DNA of 9,451 nt from Anaerolineae bacterium (lineage in GTDB: Bacteria > Chloroflexota > Anaerolineae > SSC4 > Amarolineaceae), in NCBI GenBank assembly GCA_013693795.1, contig CP059258.1, positions 2,367,066-2,376,516 on the forward strand. The letters are read 5' to 3'. The position numbers were made by a program, and so were the translations under genes. Numbering within the stretch: position 1 is the stretch's first letter; each line of letters opens with the position of its first letter. Shown piece by piece: positions 1-7,166 of this stretch. Under the pieces are notes generated by a model. That model was not told the DNA's origin. It worked only from the letters and a program-made list of their open reading frames with translations, and did not search any database.

Positions 1-313
1 CGCGATGGCGCACGCCATGACGACATCGTCGTCAGCATCGGCAGCAATTCGCCGGACAATCACTGCCTCCGGTACTTCCACCCATTCGGCCATCGCGTCG
101 AGCAAAGCCACGAATGTCTCGACGTCCTCGCGGGCGACACCGCGGGCCGTCAGTTTCTCGATGAACTCGTCCACGATAGCGTCGCACACCAGCAAGGTGA
201 ACTCACCGGCCAGCCACCGGTCGATCAACTCCTGAGTGGGACTGGTAGGGCTGCGACTGAGGTACGCGGATACGATGACGTTGGTATCGAACACCGCGCA
301 GCCGTTCAGTCAC
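1..313 (-). CDS. PIN-domain toxin of a type II toxin-antitoxin pair (partial, runs off left edge)
   Basis: Seen: the minus-strand frame reads VFDTNVIVSAYL near the N-terminus, the classic first acidic motif of PIN nucleases. It continues with LLVCDAIVDEFIEKL (conserved Glu) and ADADDDVVMACAIA (third acidic cluster), where the window ends; the last TGDxDL-type motif would lie outside. Known: PIN toxins of this COG1569-like group are metal-dependent RNases neutralised by a small upstream antitoxin. The start is uncertain. A GTG at 313-311 overlaps the antitoxin stop by 8 nt but is out of frame with the PIN motif; two missing bases near 297-300 would give VTERLRAVFDTNV, a canonical start for the family. 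An in-frame CTG at 309 overlapping the antitoxin TGA is the alternative. Family assignment is firm; target RNA is unknown. Confidence 0.85.
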
Positions 314-599
314 CTTCCCAGTCTCCGTCGATGGCCGTCCCGCTGGCAACTGCCTGGCTGCGGATCCTCTCGCCAACCTCGAGAAGTTGTGCGGCGAGCT
401 GGTCACGCGGCTGCGCACGCAAGGCTGCGGCGCGTTGTCGGGCTGCCCGACGGATATCTGCCGCCGTTTCCGCAGACCTTTGCTGTTTCAGGAACGCAAC
501 GACATCCAGCACGATGGCCAGATCATCATCGGGCAAACTGGCGACCTCGACGACTGTTCGTCGGAGCAACGACTGGTCGGCTGCCTGAACACCGTTCAT
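306..599 (-). CDS. Small antitoxin-like protein upstream of the PIN toxin
   Basis: An intact 97-residue ORF, one of only two frames in the window that look undamaged. The ATG at 599 is preceded by GCGAGG a few bases upstream, and the promoter at 651-678 fits this start better than longer in-frame starts. Residues 21-41 (VEVASLPDDDLAIVLDVVAF and on) resemble the LPxxxLxxVLDFVxFL helix common in small antitoxins and DUF2281-like proteins. The rest is a charged Ala/Arg/Gln-rich helical segment ending in an acidic tail, GDWEGD. Known: such proteins bind the PIN toxin and often repress their own promoter. Its position directly upstream of, and overlapping, the toxin gene supports the antitoxin role. 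No clear DNA-binding fold is visible, so autoregulation is inference. Confidence 0.72.
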   Translation of the reverse strand: MNGVQAADQSLLRRTVVEVASLPDDDLAIVLDVVAFLKQQRSAETAADIRRAARQRAAALRAQPRDQLAAQLLEVGERIRSQAVASGTAIDGDWEGD

Positions 600-650
600 A
601 GACCTCGCATCTTTCTTTGCACTGACGGAGCGCCGGTGGAAACTGTCGCC

Positions 651-678
651 ATTATAGCATGGCTGTCCTGGGTGTGAA
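651..678 (-). promoter_or_regulatory. Promoter of the toxin-antitoxin operon
   Basis: On the minus strand a perfect -10 TATAAT (656-651) is preceded by TGC, forming an extended -10. A -35 TTCACA (678-673, five of six consensus matches) lies 16 nt upstream. Transcription would start near 644, giving a leader of about 45 nt before the antitoxin ATG at 599. The 600-796 gap holds this promoter and no convincing gene. Confidence 0.7.
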
Positions 679-796
679 AGCCCGACCCGCGAACGCCCCG
701 GCGTGTCACATCGTTTGTCAGAAGACCGAACCAACGGTGTATTCCGAACTTATGGTTTTGCGCAACGCAGCGCGGAGGGAGAACCCTGCTGCACGC

Positions 797-3700
797 CTAC
801 TCCGGACAGGTGTCTACGTGCAGGAATCGCTGGCACTCGGTCTGCGTCAACGTGCGTGTGACACGCGTTCGGGCCAGGGCCAGTAGTTCGTCGAGGGTCG
901 CCGCGTACAGATAGATGTTGCCGCTGCCACTGGTGGCGGCCAGGGAACGGCCATCTGGGCTGAACGCCAAGTCGGGGCCGTTGGTCTCGCCGCGAATCGC
1001 CAGCGGCTCTTCCCCGGTCTCTGCATCCCAGAGCCGTACCGTGCTGTCAAAGCCCAGGGTGGCCAGACGGTCGCCGGCCGGACTGAAGGCAGCGTCCCAG
1101 GCTGACCCGGTGTGACCGGCCAGGACGTGGCTCGGCGCGGGCTGCTGCGTCTCCGTGATGCCGCTCAGCCCCAGATGCGCGCGTTCCATCTTCGTGGGCA
1201 GTGGCCAGACGGCTGCCGTCGACGCTGAACGCTACGGACTTCACCTGGCCGCCGTCGGCTGCCAGGGTTGCCAGCGGCTCGCCAGAGCCGGCAAGCCAGA
1301 GCCGGGCCGTCCCGTCCCAGCTGGCCGAGGCCACAATTCGCCCGTCCGGGCTGAAGGCTACCCGGTGGATGCGGTCGCTGTGGCCATCGAGTGAGTTCAG
1401 CAGGTTGCCCGTTGTCGCATCCCATAGCTTAACCGTGGCATCGGAGCCGCCGCTCACCAGCCGTTGCCCGGTCGGATCCCAGGCGACGTCGATGTCCTGC
1501 GGCCCGTGCGCCGTCCACTCCCGCAGAAGCTGGCCGCTGGCGCTGTCCCAGGCGCGTACCATGCCGTCATAAGCCGCGGTGGCCACCTGGCTCCCATCAG
1601 GTCGAAAGGCGATGCGGGCGATGCTGTCGGGATGCTCCGCGATGTTGGTCAGCAATTCACCGGTGCGGGCATCCCAGATTGTGGCGCGGCGATCCCAACT
1701 GGAGGTCGCCAGCCGGTCGCCATCCGCGCTGAACTCGACGCTGTAGACCACCGCGTCGTGGCCCGGCACCGTCAGCCGCTCGCGGCCGCCGGCCGGGCCA
1801 ACATCCCACAACCGGGTCGTTCCATCGATGCTGGCCGTCGCCAGCAGCTCGCCGTCAGGGCTGAAGTCGAGACTGGTGACGTTGCCGCTGTGGCCGGGCA
1901 GGTCAAGCAGCAGTTCCCCGGTCGTGGAGTCCCAGACCCGTACCACGCCGTCGTCGCCGCCTGTGGCCACCTGACGGCCGTCGGGACTGAACCGGATCGA
2001 GTAGGCTGGGGTGCGCCGGTCGAGGCTGGCCAGCCGTTGGCCGCTTTGCACGTTCCAGATCGCGCTTTCGCCGTTGCCATCGGCGACGGCCAGGCTGAGG
2101 CCGTCCGGGCTGAAGTCCACGGCTCTGGCGCCGCGCCGCGTTGCCAACCGATGTCAGCAGTTCACCGGACTGAGTGTCCCAGACCATCACTGAGCTGTCG
2201 CGGGCAGCCGTCGCCACCGCCAGGCGCGTCCCGTCCGGGTCGAAAGCGATGCCGGACGCGTTGGGCTGGCGGATGACCAGCAGGTTCTCGCCCGTGGCTG
2301 TGTCCCAAAGCCGCACCGTGCCATCCGGCTGGTGGTGGCAATGCGTCTGCCGTCAGGGCTGAAGTGCGCGTCGTAGATATTGGCGATGTGGCCGCGCAGC
2401 CTGATGAGCTCGCGGCCCTCTGCGGCGTCCCAGACCGCGGCGGCGCCGTCGGCGCTGGCCGTCACCAGGCGCTGCCCATCGGGGCTGAACTGCACACTCA
2501 CGCCGTAGCGATCCCCGCTGTGGCCGCGGAAGGTCAGGACGGGCTGGCCAGAGGCAACGTCCCACACAATCGTCGAGCTGTCAGGCCCGGCGGTGGCCAG
2601 GCGAGCGCCGTCGGGGCTGAACGCTGCCGCAAAGGCCCGGCAACGTCTGGCGCAGACGCGAGGTCAGCAGCGCCTGGTGCAAGGCTTCCTCAGCTTCGCG
2701 CGGCGTTGGCAGGCCGGCCTCACGGGTCTGCGAAATGGCGGCCATGGCCAACAAGATGCTGCGTTCAGGGTCCAGCGAGAGGTTGGAGATGGCGGCGGCT
2801 GCCAGCTCGCGGGAAAAGGCGACGCGTTTTCCTGCTCAGCGCGGCCGCGTTGGCGTCCGCCCGAAGCGCCGCCTGCTGCCCTTGGGCGCAGGAACAGCGA
2901 CAACCCGGTCAGAAGCAGGGCTGTCGCCAGGGCAACAGTCAGCAGAAGGGCGCGGCGGCGCAGCCGCGACACGGCCTGACGTTGTTCGTCGGCCAAGCGG
3001 CGTTCCATGTCGGCTTTCTGGCGCTGCGTCTCGGCCAGCGCACGCCGCTTCCAGCTCGCGCGTCTGCTGCGCGACTTGCTCCCGTTCGCGGCGGCCAGCC
3101 AGCTCTGCCGCGGCGGCCAGGAACTGCATTTCCAGCGCGTTCAACTCGTCGGGGTGGGCTCCGCCCATTCCGCGCCAGCCCCAGCCGCGCCGCTGTAGAG
3201 CTCGTCCGGGTCGCGATCCATCTCTTCCCAGGCCCGCGCCGCTTCGGTCAGACGGCGGTGCAGCCGCAACCCTTCCCGATCGTCGGCAAGCCACTGGCGC
3301 AGGGTGGGCCAGGCGCGGATCAGCGCCTCGTGCGCGATCTCAACGGTGTCCTTGCCGATGGTGATGAGCCGGGCGTCGCTGAGGGTCTGTAGCACCTCCT
3401 GCACTTGTTCCGGCGCGGCGGGCTCGACATCAGTTCCGGCATCGTTGCCCGACGCCGCGTGTCGACGCCGTCATCGCCCAGCTCGGTCAGCCGCAGCAGG
3501 ACGCTGCGCATCAGCGGCTGTTGCTGGGGTGTGATCCGGTGGTTGTAGATCGTCTCGGCAGTGCGGGCAATGGCGTCGTGGACTCCCCGCTTCGGCGTAG
3601 GCTTGCAGGGTGAGCACCCGGCCTCGGCGGCGCAGCCAGGTTTCCAGCAGGGCATGGGAAAGCAACGGCAACGTGCCCGGCTCCTCGCCAGCGTCGCGCA

Positions 3701-5181
3701 GGATCAGGTCGACCAGGCCTGGCTCGAACAGCCATCCGCCTTGTTGCGCCGGGGCCTCGATGGCGCGGCGTAGTTCCTCGGCGTTCATGGGGCCGATGAA
3801 GGCTTGCTGGCTGGCCAGGGCCTGCCGCAGCGCCGGGTGTTGTCCGCACTGGGCGTAGAAGTCGGCTCGCAGCGCAATCACCAGGCTGGCCGGCGCGCTG
3901 GGCGCTGGCTCGACCGCGGCCAACAGCGCGTCGACAAAGGCGTGCTGCTCGGCGGCGCTGCGGCAGAGGGTGAAGAGCCCTCGAACTGGTCGACGACGAG
4001 GAGCCAGCGCTGGCCGGTTGCCGGCGCCTGGCTGCCCAGCACAGCGCGCAGCGCGTCGGGTTGGCGTTCCAGCGCGCTGGCCAGCGCCGCAGCTTGCCCT
4101 CCCCGGCCACGGCTGCGGCCAGGGCTTGCAGCGGATGGGCTGTCGGCGTGAGGATGACGGCCCGCCAGCGGAGTGGCGCAGCACGGGCCGTCAAGGCTGG
4201 CGCAAGGCCGGCGCGCACCAGCGACGACTTGCCGCTGCCCGACGCGCCGACGACGGCCAGGAACGGCTGGCCGGCGTGCAGCCGGTCTGTCAGCTCGACC
4301 ACCAGCCGTTCGCGGCCGAAGAAGAGTTCGCTGTCCTCCTGGGCGAAGTAGTGCAGACCCTTGAATGGCGGCTCGCCGGGGTACGGCGCTTCGTCGGGAA
4401 TGGCGCTGAAGGCGCTGTCCGGTGCAATGACCTCGGCCAGCCGCCCGCCGGGCAGCAGCACGGCGCGGGTCTGTGGGTTGCGCAACTGCTCGACCAGGGC
4501 CGTGGTTTGCTCCGACGGCTCGACGCCCAGGTCGCGCCAGAGGGCATCGACGCACCGCTGGTAGGCGGCGTTCATGGCTGCCAGGTCGCCCAGGGCGGCA
4601 TGCGCGATCATCAGGGAACGGTAGGCCGCTTCGGGCGTGCTGCCCAGGGCAATCCAGCGCTCCGCCCAGGCCGCCGTCTGCGTCCAGTCCCGCCCGGCCA
4701 CCAGGAGCCCAACAGTTGCGCCATGCGTCGCTCGTAGACGGCCTGCACGCTCCCGCTCCAGCATGGTCCACTCGTCGTAGAAGCCAGGCAGCAGCTCGCC
4801 GCCGTAGACGGCCACCAGCGGCGTCAGGTCGGCGGGCGTCGGAGACGACGGGAGCGGCCGCGTCAGCGCCTCCACGTCCAGCCAGTAGGGCGTGCGGGCG
4901 TCGAAGGCGATGGCCAGATCGTCGGCCAGCAGGCAGTCCTGGCTGCCGGCGCCGCCCTCCTCCAGCGCCTTGCGGATGCGCCAAAGCGCCTGGCGCAGGT
5001 TGTTGCGGGCGCTGGTCTCGCTGGCTTCCGGCCAAAGCAAACCGGCCAGCTTCGCGGCGAAAGCTGGCGCCGGCGTGCAGGCAAAGATATGCCAGCAGCG
5101 ACTGCGAAGGCCGCGGCTCAGTTTTACGGGCCGGCCGTCCTGGAGAAGCGAGAATTGCCCCAGAAAGCGTAGTTCGAGCAT
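797..5181 (-). CDS. Winged helix-BTAD-STAND ATPase-TM-WD40 regulator, multiply frameshifted
   Basis: Likely a SARP-like signalling regulator. Start: ATG at 5181 with GAGG 6 nt upstream. Order in the repaired protein (about 1,465 aa): winged helix 1-95 (MLELRFLGQFSLLQDGRPVK; LLAYLCLHAG; NNLRQALWRIRKALE); BTAD 95-232 (ERWIALGSTPEAAYRSLM; LGVEPSEQT); nSTAND1-type ATPase from about 271, with Walker A GASGSGKSSL (4248-4219), Walker B LLVVDQFE (4003-3980), RADFY, PGTLPLLSHALLETW, then IAHEALIRAWPTL; coiled coil about 660-735; hydrophobic helix near 742-765; then 14 WD40 blades and the tail LARTRVTRTLTQTECQRFLH, typical of Chloroflexota WD40 proteins. At least 17 frame breaks, e.g. near 5110, 5055, 4741, 4707, 4095, 3979, 3587, 3424, 3163, 3045, 2890, 2830, 2640, 2330, 2130, 1185, 1172. 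Domain order is collinear and complete, so one gene is far likelier than several. Ligand and DNA target are unknown. Confidence 0.9.
870..2640 (-). repeat. Fourteen tandem WD40 blades inside the regulator gene
   Basis: Protein-level repeat of about 40 residues with the pattern FSPDGxxLATxxxDGTxRLWDxxTG and GH between blades. Fourteen units can be counted across the frame breaks, from FAAAFSPDGARLATAG near 2635 to PDLAFSPDGRSLAATSG near 950. Fourteen blades would make two seven-bladed propellers, a common arrangement in STAND proteins where the propeller senses a ligand. Blades differ clearly from one another at the residue level, so this is not a recent expansion. Confidence 0.88.
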
Positions 5182-5235
5182 GGTACGCCTCAGTTGAACC
5201 CAGCCGATGTTGTCGAATAAGAGATGGGCGCGGCA

Positions 5236-5244
5236 ATTATAGCA
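5236..5244 (-). promoter_or_regulatory. Extended -10 promoter of the BTAD-STAND-WD40 gene
   Basis: On the minus strand TGCTATAAT (5244-5236) is a consensus extended -10, identical over nine bases to that of the toxin-antitoxin operon. A weak -35 candidate TTGTCC lies 19 nt upstream; extended -10 promoters often tolerate a poor -35. The predicted start near 5229 leaves a leader of about 48 nt before the ATG at 5181, with GAGG as ribosome binding site. Confidence 0.62.
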
Positions 5245-5316
5245 CAATTTCTGAAAACGCGGACAATGTCCCGCCTCAGAGACGCTGCGTTAACGGCTGT
5301 GCGCTATGGTTGGCCT

Positions 5317-5347
5317 GTCTGCAACGGGCAGACCGGTCAGATGACCG
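5317..5347 (+). promoter_or_regulatory. Two adjacent inverted repeats upstream of the NHL lipoprotein gene
   Basis: GTCTGC (5317-5322) and GCAGAC (5328-5333) form a 6-bp stem with a 5-nt loop. Directly after it CGGTCA-GA-TGACCG (5334-5347) is a near-perfect 14-bp palindrome. They end 36 nt before the ATG at 5384 and just before its ribosome binding site. They could be an operator for a dimeric regulator or a structured 5' leader. A poor -10 candidate TATGGT (5305-5310) lies just upstream, but no good -35 is seen. Confidence 0.4.
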
Positions 5348-5383
5348 AACGAAACCAACCCAACCTGACAGAGGAGACCGAGC

Positions 5384-6432
5384 ATGACTGTGAAACGAAC
5401 TATCATCAGAGCCGGTGGCGTTGCCGTCGTGTTGCTGGCGTTGGTTGCGGCGCTGGCTGCCTGCGGCGCAGCGCCGGCCGCGCCAGCCGCGCCCACCGCC
5501 GCGCCGGCGCCGACCGAGCCGCCCGCGCCGACGCCGACTGACGCGCCCGCGCCGGCGCCGACTGACGCGCCCGCGCCGACGCCGACCGAGCCTCCCGCCG
5601 CCGGCCGAAGAGATCCTTACCACTGTGCACACCTTCGATCTCGACATCAAGCCGCACGACATCGCCATCGCCGGCGACGGCAGTCTGTACGCCGTGGACT
5701 GCAGAACGCCCAGATCGTCAAGTACGACCAGGATGGCAAACGCCTGCTGGCCTGGGGTGAGCGCGGCAGTGCAGAGGGCCAGTTCGAGTTCCTGCCGCCG
5801 CCGGACGGCCCGCAGATGGACGGCGGATTTGTCGTGGTGGACGATGCCGGCAACGTCTATGTTTCCGACAGTTGGAACAACCGCGTGCAGAAGTTCGGCG
5901 CGGACGGTCAGCATCTGGCCACGTGGTCGACCTTCGGCCCAGACGAGGCCAGCTTCAACGTGCCAGGGCCGATCAGCATCGACGCAGAGGGACGGCTGTA
6001 CGTCGCCGATTTCTCAGGGATGCAGCGGCTTGACCTGGACGGAAACTTCCTGGCCACCATCGCCGCGGCCGGCGAGGCCGCGCTGAACAGCCAGGGCCAG
6101 CTCTTTGTGCCGCTGGCCTTCCAGAACATCGTCCTCAGGCTGGATGGCAGCGACCAGGTCGTCGGCCAATGGGGCGGCGAGGGCCGCGGCGACGGCCAGT
6201 TCGACTTCCCGATGCTGCTGGTGATCGACAGCCAGGACGGCGTGTACGTGTCCGATCAATCCGGCCGTATCCAGAAGTTCGACGGCGACGGGACGTTCCT
6301 GGGCAAGTGGTTCCCCGAGATGGACAGCGGCGACCCCACGGCGACTCTGCTGGAGATGACCATCGACGGCGACGACAACCTCTACGTCGCCGCCAGGACC
6401 GGCAGACTGTCTACGTCCTGCGCGCACCGTAG
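5384..6432 (+). CDS. Secreted lipoprotein with six-bladed NHL-type beta-propeller, frameshifted
   Basis: Start: ATG at 5384 with GAGGAG 7 nt upstream. Residues 1-27 are a lipoprotein signal peptide: basic MTVKRTIIR, a hydrophobic core, and lipobox LAAC with Cys27. Residues about 28-70 are a Pro/Ala/Thr linker encoded by a 24-nt tandem repeat. The rest is a propeller of NHL-like blades: GDGSLYAVD, DAGNVYVSDSWNNRVQKF, AEGRLYVADFSGMQRLDLDG, SQGQLFVPLAFQNIVLRLDG, SQDGVYVSDQSGRIQKFDGD, GDDNLYVAA. Repaired length is about 349 aa. Frames break near 5595, 5700 and 6397. At 6397 adding one C to a CC run gives YVAAQDRQTVYVLRAP and the stop at 6430-6432. Known: NHL propellers bind proteins, RNA or ligands, or act as lyases. 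No catalytic residues are assignable, so an extracellular binding role is inference. Confidence 0.87.
5497..5592 (+). repeat. 24-nt tandem repeat, four copies, coding the lipoprotein linker
   Basis: Copies start at 5497, 5521, 5545 and 5569. The last three differ from each other at only a few positions; the first is more diverged. The unit encodes eight residues (APAPTEPP, APTPTDAP, APAPTDAP, APTPTEPP), so it keeps the frame and makes a flexible spacer between the lipid anchor and the propeller. Copy number is likely to vary between strains. Confidence 0.85.
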
Positions 6433-6458
6433 CCGGTTACGGCGTGCGCCAACGGGTC

Positions 6459-6506
6459 ACGCCCGGCGCCAGTGCGATGGCTTTCATCCGCACTGGCGCT
6501 GGGTGT
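6459..6506 (+). terminator. Long hairpin downstream of the NHL lipoprotein gene
   Basis: Starting 26 nt after the stop, GCGCCAGTGCG (6466-6476) pairs with CGCACTGGCGC (6489-6499). ATG/CAT extends the stem across a one-base bulge to a five-base loop GCTTT, and outer pairs including two G-U wobbles extend it to 6459/6506, about 21 pairs. No T-run follows, so it may end transcription weakly, protect the mRNA 3' end, or be part of a larger RNA fold. An alternative pairing GGCGTG (6441-6446) with CACGCC (6458-6463) would compete with its base. Confidence 0.45.
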
Positions 6507-6718
6507 ACGCCTGTGTCCGCCGGCATTGCCCCGCTGCCTGGCGGCCTGCGACGACCCGGACTGCGGCGCTGTGGTCGTCACACTTTGTTACCGCGTTTTG
6601 TACCGGTAATGCGTTTAATAAGGCGCAAGAAGGCGCCCGGCGCTTGCTGGCGTGTTTCGCCGCTGTCCGGGTCATGAACGTGTCGTTGCAGCCGGAGCAG
6701 GTCAGCGTGTGGCTGCGC

Positions 6719-6759
6719 AAACAAGAAGCCCCGAAGAGCACACTGGCGCCTTCGGGGCT
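6719..6759 (-). terminator. Intrinsic terminator of the 48-residue minus-strand gene
   Basis: A 10-bp perfect stem AGCCCCGAAG/CTTCGGGGCT (6759-6750 with 6736-6727) closes a 13-nt loop. On the minus strand it is followed by TTCTTGTTT, seven T in nine. It starts about 30 nt after the stop at 6789. The plus strand has no T-run after the hairpin, so the direction is minus. Confidence 0.66.
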
Positions 6760-6788
6760 GAACGAGCAGAGATCCTAAGTTGCTGCGC

Positions 6789-6934
6789 TCATGCCGCCAA
6801 GGGAACCTGGCGCGTTGTCAAGACATCGAGCTCCGACAAACGGCGCACCTGCTGAGGCGCCAGGGTCAACAGCGCCCTCGTCGAGCCGTCCGGGCCACGA
6901 ATTCGACTTCATACGCCAGGCGCGGCTTCGGCAT
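6789..6934 (-). CDS. Small 48-residue protein of unknown function, one frameshift
   Basis: Not a recognised family. Reading minus from ATG at 6934 gives MPKPRLAYEVEFVAR. Restoring one G in a GG run near 6892 continues into DGSTRALLTLAPQQVRRLSE and ends RQVPLAA at the TGA at 6791-6789, for 48 residues. Without that base the frame stops soon after. The predicted shape is a beta hairpin (YEVEFVAR, TRALLTL) and a short helix (PQQVRRLSEL). Support for a real gene: GC-rich third codon positions, a good promoter whose start point falls on the ATG, and an intrinsic terminator 30 nt downstream. There is no ribosome binding site, so the mRNA may be leaderless. It could be a small regulator or half of a small-protein pair with the divergent 53-residue gene; neither is shown. 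Confidence 0.6.
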
Positions 6935-6940
6935 CGCGTC

Positions 6941-6970
6941 ATTGTATCATCATGGCAAGAACTCAGCCAA
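6941..6970 (-). promoter_or_regulatory. Promoter of the 48-residue gene, possibly giving a leaderless mRNA
   Basis: Minus strand: -35 TTGGCT (6970-6965), 18-nt spacer, extended -10 TGATACAAT with its hexamer at 6946-6941. Counting seven bases on from the -10 places +1 at 6934, exactly the A of the ATG. The -35 overlaps the first bases of the divergent gene's ribosome binding site (6969-6976), so the two small genes share one control region. Confidence 0.5.
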
Positions 6971-6981
6971 GGTAGGACTGG

Positions 6982-7141
6982 ATGTGTCCCTGGGACTATC
7001 TGGCGGCGCACCAGATGGTCGAACCGCAATTTGCGCTCGAGTCCCGCCGCATCGGCGACACCTTGCGCGTGGCCGGCGGCGTGCAGAGCCGCCGACGAGG
7101 TTGAGGCCCTACTCGACCGCCGCCAATCGGAATGGACATGA
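6982..7141 (+). CDS. Small 53-residue protein of unknown function, one frameshift
   Basis: No family recognised. Start: ATG at 6982 with AAGGTAGG 5 nt upstream; an in-frame TAG at 6973-6975 rules out a longer start. The protein begins MCPWDYLAAHQMVEPQF, continues ALESRRIGDTLRVAGGVQS, then, across a break near 7090 (two bases missing or one extra), AADEVEALLDRRQSEWT and a TGA at 7139-7141. Without repair it stops after RRRG. The C-terminal part looks like an amphipathic helix. Codon third positions are mostly G or C in this frame, much less so in the antisense frame. It ends 25 nt before the serine hydrolase start and 13 nt before that gene's ribosome binding site, so it may be the first gene of that operon. 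Confidence 0.5.
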
Positions 7142-7153
7142 ACAAGAATTCCC

Positions 7154-7159
7154 AAGGAG
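7154..7159 (+). promoter_or_regulatory. Ribosome binding site fixing the GTG start of the serine hydrolase gene
   Basis: AAGGAG lies 7 nt before GTG at 7167. This decides the start, because the frame opened by this GTG runs into a stop at 7218-7220 and ORF callers would skip it. Adding one C to the CCC run near 7177 joins GTG to the lipoprotein signal peptide. Confidence 0.7.
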
Positions 7160-7166
7160 ACCCAAC

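Larger units (their letters stand above)
6433..6788. other. Gene-free stretch rich in inverted repeats
   Basis: About 356 nt without a convincing coding frame on either strand; the open frames here lack start signals and family-like composition. It holds several inverted repeats: a long imperfect hairpin (6459-6506), GACGACC/GGTCGTC (6550-6556 and 6573-6579), TTACCG/CGGTAA (6588-6593 and 6604-6609), and a 10-bp hairpin (6727-6759) annotated as a minus-strand terminator. The part from 6581 to 6630 is clearly more AT-rich than its surroundings. Confidence 0.6.

Noticed and set aside
1464..2276. A 270-codon plus-strand open frame opposite the WD40 region
   Set aside because: It is antisense to well-formed WD40 blades, and its length follows from the GC-rich codon use of the real gene. 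It has no family-like motifs.
2364..3392. A 342-codon plus-strand open frame opposite the coiled coil and propeller start
   Set aside because: The minus strand carries recognisable domain motifs across the whole stretch; the plus frame is Ala/Arg/Gly-rich without any domain.
797..5181. Programmed ribosomal frameshifting as the explanation of the frame changes
   Set aside because: Too many breaks, no shared slippery heptamer with a downstream structure, and the same pattern in unrelated genes.
797..5181. Naming the STAND protein an Avs-type anti-phage system
   Set aside because: It has a winged helix and BTAD where defence STANDs carry an effector, and WD40 rather than TPR-like sensors; regulatory use is the more usual role for this architecture.
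5497..5592. Possible CRISPR array
   Set aside because: The units are directly adjacent with no spacers, lie in a coding frame, and no cas gene is near.
5276..5914. A 212-codon minus-strand open frame with an Arg/Gly-rich repeat
   Set aside because: It is the reverse complement of the 24-nt linker repeat and the lipoprotein signal region; the plus strand has lipobox, ribosome binding site and blades.
6484..6741. An 85-codon minus-strand frame in the gap after the lipoprotein gene
   Set aside because: It lies downstream of a minus-strand terminator, has no ribosome binding site and no recognisable motif, and overlaps the inverted repeats.
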